DNA from: Firmicutes bacterium UBA1702
GTDB lineage: Bacteria; Bacillota; Clostridia; Peptostreptococcales; Anaerovoracaceae
Length of the DNA: 19,475 bases
Assembly: GCA_002320005.1 (NCBI GenBank)
Contig: DCJK01000010.1
Coordinates: 5,095-24,569, forward strand
Direction of reading: 5' to 3'
The position numbers were made by a program, and so were the translations under genes. The notes beneath the pieces are model-generated. The model saw nothing but the letters and a program-made list of their open reading frames with translations, searched no databases and had not been told where the DNA came from. Positions 14,298 through 19,475 of this stretch are shown here, one piece after another. Position 1 is the stretch's first letter. Each line of letters opens with the position of its first letter.

Positions 14298-15716
14298 TTA
14301 ATTATACTCTGCTTTTTGCACAGTTTCAAGTCTTTCTTCTTTATTTTTGTCTTTTCCTCTTGCTGACGAAACCACCAGTCCCGAGAGGGCTATCAGTGCA
14401 ATGGCATTTGGCAATACCATAAGTTGGTTGAACATGTCTGCCAGTTCCCATACCAGGTCATTGGAAAGGCATGAGCCAAGGAATATGAAGCCTACCGTAA
14501 TGATTGAGTAAACGATTGTAGCCTTTTTGCCGAAGAGATAATTTACATTTACCTTTCCGAAGAAGTTCCAGCTGAGTATTGTGGAGAATGCAAAGAACAT
14601 CAGGCATATAGCTACGAAAATGTTTCCGAACTGGCTTCCGAATATTGAAGAGAAGGCCAGCTGCCCCATATTTGTCTTGTCTACTCCGTCTGCAGAGCCG
14701 CCTGCCAGTATGCCGTTTCCTGCATAGAGCGTTGAAATAACTACCAGTGCAGTCATGGTAAGTACTACGAAAGTATCAATAAAAACACCTACCATGGCAA
14801 CTACGCCCTGGTCATGAGGTTTCTTTACGTCTGCCATGGCGTGAGCATGCGGAGTTGAACCCATACCCGCCTCATTGGAAAAGAGACCTCTCTTTACGCC
14901 CTGGCTGATAGCTGTCTTCAGTGCGTAACCGATTCCGCCGCCTATGATTGAATTAGGTACGAAAGCATATTTAAATATCATTCCTATGGTTTCCGGCAGA
15001 TATTTTGCTCTTGCAACCAGAACGATTATTCCGCCTATCAGGTAAAGGAATGCCATGATAGGAACGATCTTTTCAGCTACAGAAGCGATTCTCTGAATTC
15101 CGCCGATGAATATGAAAGCTGCAATTGCTGCAACGATTAAGCCTATTACCCATGAAGAGATACCGAAGGCTGTGCCGCATGTTGCTCCTATGGAGTTTGA
15201 CTGCACCATGCTTCCCATGAATCCCAGGGCAAGGATTGTTGCAATGGCAAAAAATACTGCAAGGAAATCACCGAACTTGTTAGGGAAGGCTCTCTTTATG
15301 TAGTAAACAGGGCCGCCGTGAACATTTCCTTCGCTGTCCACGATTCTGGTTTCCTGTGCCAGAACTGCTTCGGCATATATGGTTGCCATGCCGAAGAAGG
15401 CAATTATCCACATCCAGAAAATTGCGCCCGGGCCTCCGATGAGGATTGCTCCGCAGGCTCCGATGATGTTACCGGTACCTACCTGAGCTGCAATTGCTGT
15501 GGCCAGTGCCTGGAATGAACTGATTCCGTTTTCGTTTTTTCCGCCTCTCATGGAGAACTTTTTAAATACTGCTCTGAATCCTTCGCCCAGGCAGCGAACC
15601 TGGACAAATCTTGTTTTGATGGTAAAGAACAGGCCTGTTCCAACCAGCAGAATTATAAGGATGTAGTCAGAGAGGTAGAAATTGATGGTCTGTACGATGC
15701 TTAATAGTGTCTGCAT
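14298..15716 (-). CDS. Sodium:alanine/glycine symporter, AGCS family
   Basis: An inner-membrane Na+-coupled transporter for small neutral amino acids, 472 residues with about ten to eleven membrane spans. AGCS signatures include AAQVGTGNIIGACGAILIGG near the N-terminus, then FWMWIIAFFGMATIYAEAVLAQ, then GVKRGLFSNEAGMGSTPHAHA in the middle. The ATG at 15716 (MQTLLSIVQTINF) has AGGAGG nine bases upstream; a TTG seven codons earlier would place the start ahead of the ribosome site. The glycine riboswitch in its leader indicates that glycine is a physiological substrate. It is transcribed alone, with promoter (15985-16013), riboswitch, attenuator (15740-15767) and end terminator (14254-14280). 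Confidence 0.95.
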   Translation of the reverse strand: MQTLLSIVQTINFYLSDYILIILLVGTGLFFTIKTRFVQVRCLGEGFRAVFKKFSMRGGKNENGISSFQALATAIAAQVGTGNIIGACGAILIGGPGAIFWMWIIAFFGMATIYAEAVLAQETRIVDSEGNVHGGPVYYIKRAFPNKFGDFLAVFFAIATILALGFMGSMVQSNSIGATCGTAFGISSWVIGLIVAAIAAFIFIGGIQRIASVAEKIVPIMAFLYLIGGIIVLVARAKYLPETIGMIFKYAFVPNSIIGGGIGYALKTAISQGVKRGLFSNEAGMGSTPHAHAMADVKKPHDQGVVAMVGVFIDTFVVLTMTALVVISTLYAGNGILAGGSADGVDKTNMGQLAFSSIFGSQFGNIFVAICLMFFAFSTILSWNFFGKVNVNYLFGKKATIVYSIITVGFIFLGSCLSNDLVWELADMFNQLMVLPNAIALIALSGLVVSSARGKDKNKEERLETVQKAEYN

Positions 15717-15739
15717 TATAAAATTCCTCCTAAACAAAT

Positions 15740-15767
15740 AAAAAAGCTGCTGACAAATATCAGCGGC
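15740..15767 (-). terminator. Riboswitch-controlled terminator of the AGCS gene
   Basis: On the minus strand GCCGCTGA (15760-15767) pairs with TCAGCAGC (15746-15753), with one mismatch and a 6-nt loop, and is followed by T5 and further A/T. It sits 23 bp before the start codon and downstream of the glycine aptamer, as expected for an expression platform that stops transcription. Confidence 0.78.
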
Positions 15768-15834
15768 TCCGGAAAATAACTGGCTCGCGAGACACCATCA
15801 AGATTATACAAAGCATAATCCGAAAATATTCTCG

Positions 15835-15925
15835 CTCTGTCCTTTTACCTGAGAGATTCAGCTTGCTCTGCGTCGGCTGAGCAGGCCTTGCACCTTCGGT
15901 ACCCGTTATATGGGATTCTCCAGAG
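15835..15925 (-). promoter_or_regulatory. Glycine riboswitch aptamer
   Basis: On the minus strand the closing stem is CTCTG (15921-15925) with CAGAG (15835-15839). Inside are the conserved glycine-aptamer strings GGAGAATC, ACCGAAGGTGCAAG and ATCTCTCAGGTAAAAGGACA. Only one complete aptamer is seen. The 5' flank GAGACCGAGAGCGGAGGG could form a ghost aptamer as in singlet glycine switches. It lies between a sigma-A promoter and a terminator in front of the AGCS symporter. Whether glycine turns expression on or off cannot be read directly; singlet switches on such transporters have been reported as OFF switches. Confidence 0.92.
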
Positions 15926-15984
15926 TTCCCTCCGCTCTCGGTCTCCTGCGATTCCAAAAGTTTCATTGGGGATATTACTGAATT

Positions 15985-16013
15985 ATCGTATCATTTCTTG
16001 TATATTTTGTCAA
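15985..16013 (-). promoter_or_regulatory. Promoter of the glycine riboswitch-AGCS transcript
   Basis: Minus-strand TTGACA (16008-16013), a perfect -35, and TACGAT (15985-15990) are separated by 17 bp. The transcript would start near 15978, about 50 nt before the aptamer. Confidence 0.78.
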
Positions 16014-16033
16014 TAGGCGTTTTGGCCTCTTTA

Positions 16034-16897
16034 TCAGGTATCGGATCTCTTTTCTGCCAGATACTCAATAACGCTGTGAGCAGCCACATTTCCCTCTCCC
16101 ACAGCCTTCGCATACTGATAAGGTCTTCCCGTGCAGTCTCCTGCTGCAAAGATTCCCGGAAGGTTTGTAGCCATTTTTCTGTCAACCATTATATGACCGT
16201 TTTCTGCAGTCAGTTTCGGCAGAAGTGCCGAAAGCGCCACAGAATTTCTGAGGCAGAAAACACCGTCCACATTGATGACTTCTCCGCCGGAAAGCCTGAT
16301 TCCTTCCGCCTTTTCTTCTCCCACTATTTCAACAACCCTGTCTGCTACTTTTTCTATGTTTTCTCTCTCCACTGCCGCCTTATATGTAGGGATGTAATAT
16401 ACCTTTCCTGCAATCTCGGAAAGATATTCCACTTCATGTTCAAACCTGGAGGCATTGCATATTACCGCAACGGTTTTTCCCTTGTAAAGGGGACCGTCAC
16501 ATGTTGCACAGTAACTTACGCCTTTTCCCAGCAGCCGTTCTTCCCCGGGCAGCGCAGTCTTGTTAATGACACCCGTCGCCAGAATTATACTCTTTGCTTG
16601 GAAAAATTCGTTTCCCGCCAGCAAGGCATAGTAATCACCCATGGATACTATGGAATTTACCATCTGTTCAGTGATTTCAAGTCCCATGTCCCGCGCCTGT
16701 CTGCTGAGGCGGCGGCTGAATTCCTGCCCGCTTATATCCTCCAGTCCCGGGTAATTGGAAATTTTTTCGGCTTTACTTATTTTGTCGCTCAGCGCCTTGC
16801 TGCCCAGCCAAATAAATTTTTTCTGATGTATTTTGAGGTTCAGTGCTGCTGAAAGACCAGCCGGACCTGTTCCGATAATTGCAGTATCATAAATCAT
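16034..16897 (-). CDS. Flavin thioredoxin reductase-like protein lacking an NADPH motif (FFTR-like)
   Basis: 287 residues with the FAD-binding N-terminus MIYDTAIIGTGPAGLSAALN, the redox pair C130-C133 in SYCATCDGPLYKGK, and the C-terminal FAD motif GIFAAGDCTGRPYQ. This is the thioredoxin reductase architecture. In the NAD(P) domain the expected GGGDSA block reads VICNASRFEHE (about 145-155), and the HRRxxFRA block is replaced by PTYKAAVEREN. Ordinary NADPH binding is therefore unlikely. Clostridial ferredoxin-dependent flavin thioredoxin reductases lack the same motifs, so electrons may come from ferredoxin. The ATG at 16897 has AGGAGG ten bases upstream; longer in-frame starts add a non-conserved tail. 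No thioredoxin gene lies next to it. Confidence 0.85.
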   Translation of the reverse strand: MIYDTAIIGTGPAGLSAALNLKIHQKKFIWLGSKALSDKISKAEKISNYPGLEDISGQEFSRRLSRQARDMGLEITEQMVNSIVSMGDYYALLAGNEFFQAKSIILATGVINKTALPGEERLLGKGVSYCATCDGPLYKGKTVAVICNASRFEHEVEYLSEIAGKVYYIPTYKAAVERENIEKVADRVVEIVGEEKAEGIRLSGGEVINVDGVFCLRNSVALSALLPKLTAENGHIMVDRKMATNLPGIFAAGDCTGRPYQYAKAVGEGNVAAHSVIEYLAEKRSDT

Positions 16898-17217
16898 TTT
16901 TTCTTTTCCTCCTGTTCTACCACCTTTTTGTTTTGTGCTTTTGCTCACTGTGCACCATACAGCATTTAAACCGTCCTCCGCTCTTTCGCCGGCTGATACA
17001 CCGACACACCGATACTGACCGGACGGTACCTTCTGCACCCGGCGATGTCACCGTACAATTCTGCGGCAGCTGTGCTCTGAGCCTGTGTGGACCCTGCCTT
17101 GGTTTTGTCCGTGAGCTTGCACGTGTACATAAATATATGTTAACCCTATCACATATTAAAGGAACAAGTCAATGGTTTGCATGAAACCTTTCTTTTCATT
17201 TGGCAATATCGTGTATA
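16898..17217 (-). other. Long noncoding leader of the FFTR-like gene
   Basis: 320 bp without a gene. On the minus strand ACCGTCC (17021-17027) can pair perfectly with GGACGGT (16970-16976), or its first five bases with ACGGT (17050-17054). These are two mutually exclusive stems. CCGG pairs and a GTGTCGGTGTATCAGCC stretch lie between. A possible -35 TTGACT is at 17167-17172, but no good -10 is at the right distance. Glycine, T-box, SAM, cyclic di-GMP, SRP and RNase P signatures were looked for and not found. It may be a regulatory leader or a dispersed noncoding repeat. Confidence 0.35.
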
Positions 17218-17324
17218 CCGACGCTACTTCCTTGCTCCGAAGCGTTTCGCCATTTAAGCTCCGCTGCAGTTCTGTTCCTGCCTTTTTCTGATTACAATTG
17301 TGCAGGAAATTCTTCCGTAGTCGG
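17218..17324 (-). other. Folded block directly after the radical SAM stop codon
   Basis: On the minus strand CCGAC plus TAC (17317-17324) pairs with GTA plus GTCGG (17218-17227), with a GC bulge. This closes a block of about 107 nt that begins at the base after the TAA of the radical SAM gene. Inside are TTCCTGC/GCAGGAA and a small GCGAAACGC hairpin. There is no T-tract, so it is not an ordinary terminator. A processed 3' end, a small RNA or a repeat element are all possible. Confidence 0.35.
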
Positions 17325-18422
17325 TTATTTGGTGGCAGCAAAGTAACTCTCTACCTTGTCCCGCTTCTCGTACAAAACACATCCACCGGCGTGATCCTCT
17401 GTCAATGTGCCGCTGTCCCGTAATATTGCAAACAGCCCCGATTGCAAGGCTTCTTTCAGAGATGTATCCCTTACATTCACGTCTGAATATGGTGAAAACG
17501 GGCATGGTTCCGCACCACCATGGGAATTGATGTGGAAGAATCCTCTTCCTGCGGCGATGCATCCTCCTGAGGACTTTTCATCTCCCGGAAAAGATAAGAA
17601 AAGCATATTTGGATGTTGATTTCTGATTTCCTTAATGCGCTGAATCAGATACTCCCGTTCTTTATCCTCCGGTGCCAGACTCTCGAGTTCCGGAGACATA
17701 GGTACGAACTCCACAAAGAACAAAGCTTTGCAGTCTCGTTCTTCCAGGCTTTTAATAAAGACATCCGATGTTATCTCTCGAAGATTATCCTTGGTGACTG
17801 TAACCGAAGCTCCGAACAGCAGCTTCTCCTGCTGCATTTCATCCATAGCATCGAAAACCCTGCCGTATACTCCTTCTCCCCTTCGGCTATCTGTCTGTTT
17901 TTGTTTTCCTTCAATGCTGAATATGGGAACAAGGTTCCTGCTTTTTTTTAGTGTTTTGATATATGTATCATCAACAAGAGTCCCGTTTGTAAAGATTGGA
18001 AACATTATTCTTTGTCTGCTTCCGGCCTTTTCAATCACATCACGGCGCATCATAGGCTCGCCTCCTGCCAGCAGAATAAAACTTATTCCCATCTCTTCTG
18101 CATCTTCAAAAATATGATCCCATTCCTCTGCAGAAAGCTGCATGACAGGTTCTTTATCTTCACAGGAATGAACTGCCCTGGCATAGCATCCGGCGCAATG
18201 CAGATTGCATCTGCTGGTAATACTGGCAATAAGAAAAGCCGGAACATGTTCCCCAGCCTTTTCCAAATTAAGCCGCTTCTCAGATGCTGCTCTCACTGCT
18301 AATGCAAATCTTGCCATGAAAATGCTCTGGACGGGATTGGTTAAAGCAACTCTTGCCGCACTTTTCATAATATTTTCTACGCTACCGGTCAAATATTCCT
18401 GTATATTCATCGTTTCTCCCAT
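17325..18422 (-). CDS. Radical SAM protein of unknown function, TetR-linked
   Basis: 365 residues. An N-terminal helical region of about 60 residues (SAARVALTNPVQSIFMARFA) comes before the radical SAM core. The [4Fe-4S] motif is C72-C76-C79 (CNLHCAGCY), and LLAGGEPMMRRDV (about 117-129) is the SAM-contacting GGE motif. The C-terminal third holds C288 (GGCIAAGR), C307 (EPCPFSPYS) and C348 (GGCVLYEKR), which could ligate a SPASM/Twitch-type auxiliary cluster. The reaction is not known to me, and no substrate peptide or partner enzyme is adjacent. AAGGAG stands eight bases before the ATG at 18422; an ATG four codons later (18410) is also usable. It is 17 bp downstream of the tetR stop, so the two form an operon under the tetR promoter. 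Confidence 0.87.
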   Translation of the reverse strand: MGETMNIQEYLTGSVENIMKSAARVALTNPVQSIFMARFALAVRAASEKRLNLEKAGEHVPAFLIASITSRCNLHCAGCYARAVHSCEDKEPVMQLSAEEWDHIFEDAEEMGISFILLAGGEPMMRRDVIEKAGSRQRIMFPIFTNGTLVDDTYIKTLKKSRNLVPIFSIEGKQKQTDSRRGEGVYGRVFDAMDEMQQEKLLFGASVTVTKDNLREITSDVFIKSLEERDCKALFFVEFVPMSPELESLAPEDKEREYLIQRIKEIRNQHPNMLFLSFPGDEKSSGGCIAAGRGFFHINSHGGAEPCPFSPYSDVNVRDTSLKEALQSGLFAILRDSGTLTEDHAGGCVLYEKRDKVESYFAATK

Positions 18423-18439
18423 GAGTTTTTCTCCTTTTC

Positions 18440-19063
18440 TTAGTCTTTTTTCCGGTAAATCCGGAAAAAATCTTCTATCTGTCTGTCAAGTATTTTAAGT
18501 GCTTCATCTTTGCGTTCCGGCTGATTACTGTACATGGACAGAAGCAGATAAATTGGCGCATAAAAGCTGATTGCCGTTGCTCTTGCATCTCCGGGGTAAA
18601 ATACTCCCTGATCCATCATCTCTTTAAAAAGCTTTTCCTGGTAATCAATGGCATCCTCCATGAATATTTTTCGAAACATGGAATAGATCTGAGGATTCGA
18701 ATATTGCTCCATGTGAGCTATTCTCCAGAATCGTGCGATATATGGATCCGTGAGATAAAATATAAAGGATTCCTCCGTTATTTTTTTCAGTCCCTCCAAA
18801 TCAAGCTTTATAAAAAAATCAGATAGCGGTGAATCCTGCTTGTCATACTGAGGTATTCCCAGTGTCTGCGAAAGCCGGGAAATATGTTTGGAAATCAAGC
18901 ACACAATAGAATCAAAAATCTCCTGCTTGCTCTTAAAATGGTTATATAATGAAGCATCCTTGATTCCAACCGCATCTGCAATGTTTTTTACGCTGGTTCC
19001 TTTATAGCCTTTTTCGGCAAAAAGGGTCAGTGCCTCTTCAGTAATTCTCTCCTTTGTTGTCAT
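18440..19063 (-). CDS. TetR/AcrR-family transcriptional regulator
   Basis: 207 residues from MTTKERITEEALTLFAEKGY. The N-terminal helix-turn-helix is complete: GTSVKNIADAVGIKDASLYNHFKSKQEIF (about 22-50), the TetR family signature. The ligand domain (about 60-207) is helical and poorly conserved, with aromatic-rich stretches such as ESFIFYLTDPYIARFW. I start it at 19063, where GGGAGG with six-base spacing precedes the ATG, instead of six codons upstream. Two palindromes in its promoter (19101-19116 and 19132-19147) suggest autorepression and joint control of the downstream radical SAM gene by an unknown small ligand. Confidence 0.93.
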   Translation of the reverse strand: MTTKERITEEALTLFAEKGYKGTSVKNIADAVGIKDASLYNHFKSKQEIFDSIVCLISKHISRLSQTLGIPQYDKQDSPLSDFFIKLDLEGLKKITEESFIFYLTDPYIARFWRIAHMEQYSNPQIYSMFRKIFMEDAIDYQEKLFKEMMDQGVFYPGDARATAISFYAPIYLLLSMYSNQPERKDEALKILDRQIEDFFRIYRKKD

Positions 19064-19100
19064 TTGTTTCCTCCCTGTCATATGCCGGAAATAAACCGAA

Positions 19101-19154
19101 ACTAGCGAGCGCTAGCCTTGTTATATTGTAGACTAGTAATTGCTAGTTTGTCAA
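19101..19154 (-). promoter_or_regulatory. tetR promoter with two palindromic operators
   Basis: Minus-strand -35 TTGACA (19149-19154) and -10 TACAAT (19125-19130) with 18-bp spacing. One 16-bp near-palindrome (19132-19147, ACTAGTAATTGCTAGT on the plus strand) fills the spacer. A second (19101-19116, ACTAGCGAGCGCTAGC) covers the start region just downstream. They share ACTAG and GCTAG half-sites, and their centres are 31 bp apart, about three helical turns. This is the usual layout of TetR autoregulation. Confidence 0.8.
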
Positions 19155-19177
19155 GCGTCAAATCAGGTCTTTTATAT

Positions 19178-19201
19178 AAAAAAGAAACAGAATGTGTTTC
19201 T
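19178..19201 (-). terminator. Intrinsic terminator upstream of the tetR promoter
   Basis: On the minus strand AGAAACA (19195-19201) pairs with TGTTTCT (19183-19189) around a 5-nt loop and runs into TTTTT and then ATA. It would end a minus-strand transcript coming through the repeat element at 19216-19380. Confidence 0.65.
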
Positions 19202-19215
19202 ACCCCTTTTTTACC

Positions 19216-19380
19216 GGTGCGCGATGAGGGACTGACCGCCTGCCGCTTTTCGTTTGCAGGCTTTTTCTTCGGCTTCCCTGTCGGTCGCCTTCAGACCGTG
19301 ACCGGCTCAAATGTCCACAGGACATTTTCGCTTTCGGTCACGCCCTCTCGGGTTCAAGTCCCTCTAATTATATGCGACCA
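19216..19380. repeat. Folded tandem repeat element, copy 1
   Basis: About 165 bp without a reading frame of note. The ends form an imperfect inverted repeat: GAGGGACT near the left end, AGTCCCTC near the right, with GGT and ACC at the tips. Inside are GCCTGC/GCAGGC (19238-19261), CGTGACCG/CGGTCACG (19297-19304 and 19335-19342) and, within the latter, AAATGTCC/GGACATTT with an ACA loop (19309-19327). The right end GGGTTCAAGTCCCTC with GCGACCA resembles a tRNA T-arm and CCA end, and the left end is a similar sequence in reverse. No full cloverleaf can be made. The start of a second copy lies 204 bp further on. Confidence 0.7.
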
Positions 19381-19386
19381 AATAAA

Positions 19387-19413
19387 AACACCCATCAAAA
19401 TGATGGGTGTTTC
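19387..19413 (-). terminator. Intrinsic terminator between the two repeat copies
   Basis: A perfect 11-bp stem AAACACCCATC/GATGGGTGTTT (19387-19397 and 19403-19413) with a 5-nt loop. On the minus strand it continues into TTATTT, and the T-run formed with the stem end is TTTTT. A plus-strand role is possible but the tail there is CTCTTT. Confidence 0.75.
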
Positions 19414-19419
19414 TCTTTG

Positions 19420-19475
19420 GTGCGCGATGAGGGACTGACCGCCTGCCGCTCTTCGTTTGCAGGCTTTTTCTTCGG
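19420..19475. repeat. Folded tandem repeat element, copy 2 (cut by window end)
   Basis: These 56 bases match copy 1 (19216-19272) with one missing C and one T-to-C change. Both copies are preceded on the plus strand by a short hairpin with its own T-rich flank. The rest of this copy lies beyond the window. Confidence 0.75.

Noticed and set aside
16898..17000. T-box-like string GGTGGTAGAACAGGAGG before the FFTR-like gene
   Set aside because: The T-box core GGTGG(N)ACCGCG is not present, there is no terminator/antiterminator pair with a U-tract, and the gene is not an aminoacyl-tRNA synthetase or amino-acid gene.
17156..17341. Small minus-strand frame after the radical SAM gene, considered as a possible precursor peptide
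   Set aside because: It overlaps the radical SAM 3' end in another frame, has no ribosome site and no leader-core peptide character.
19330..19380. tRNA gene ending in GGGTTCAAGTCCCTC and GCGACCA
   Set aside because: Only three of five T-stem pairs form, the acceptor 5' strand is missing and no anticodon arm is found; it is part of the repeat element.
1..19475. CRISPR arrays, insertion sequences, phage genes
   Set aside because: No regularly spaced direct repeats, no transposase and no structural phage genes were seen; the only recombinase looks chromosomal Xer-like.

Overview
This 19.5 kb window looks like the chromosome of a spore-forming, anaerobic Bacillota, most likely class Clostridia (an Anaerovoracaceae/Family XIII-like lineage is possible, but that is inference). 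The pointers are spoIIM and a very well conserved spoVS, formate-tetrahydrofolate ligase, a thioredoxin-reductase-like flavoprotein without an NADPH motif, a glycine riboswitch on a Na+:amino-acid symporter, GGAGG ribosome sites and sigma-A promoters with near-consensus boxes. Most genes are on the minus strand; spoIIM, yprB and tRNA-Glu are on the plus strand.

Layout. 1-400: two strong hairpins and a truncated XRE/HTH gene that is only 42 codons long. 400-5475: a minus-strand operon pepP-rbgA-rnhB-fhs behind a clear sigma-A promoter, with a 4-base ATGA overlap between pepP and rbgA. 5479-6727: 5-formyl-THF cyclo-ligase, a hairpin-rich noncoding block, the rplS terminator, rplS and its promoter. 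6745-7676: a Xer-type tyrosine recombinase that has lost two catalytic positions. 7770-8856: spoIIM and a NUDIX ADP-ribose pyrophosphatase gene, convergent and overlapping by 50 bp. 8955-10381: a cell-surface cluster, namely a sorting-signal surface protein, the C-terminal remnant of a TasA/camelysin-like protein and a truncated SipW-type signal peptidase. Upstream of it is a possible promoter with nine G residues in its spacer. 10403-10820: spoVS with a terminator and a promoter that looks activated by Spo0A. 10858-12309: yprB-like exonuclease, then tRNA-Glu(CUC) with promoter and terminator. 12353-14280: a GPH-family sugar:cation symporter and ybaK. 14298-16013: an AGCS symporter under a glycine riboswitch with terminator and promoter. 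16034-17324: an FFTR-like flavin thioredoxin reductase flanked by hairpin-rich noncoding DNA. 17325-19154: a radical SAM protein of unknown role, co-transcribed with a TetR regulator that has two palindromic operators. 19178-19475: two copies, the second cut by the window end, of a highly folded repeat of about 165 bp, each next to an intrinsic terminator.

How the genes fit together. Fhs and 5-formyl-THF cyclo-ligase both feed the one-carbon folate pool, and glycine uptake under a glycine riboswitch touches the same metabolism. RbgA, L19, YbaK and tRNA-Glu serve ribosome assembly and translation. SpoIIM and SpoVS serve sporulation. No CRISPR array, insertion sequence or complete mobile element was seen. 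The least ordinary parts are the decayed surface-protein cluster with its poly-G promoter, the catalytically altered Xer protein, the TetR/radical SAM pair, and several folded noncoding blocks, above all the tandem element at the right end.
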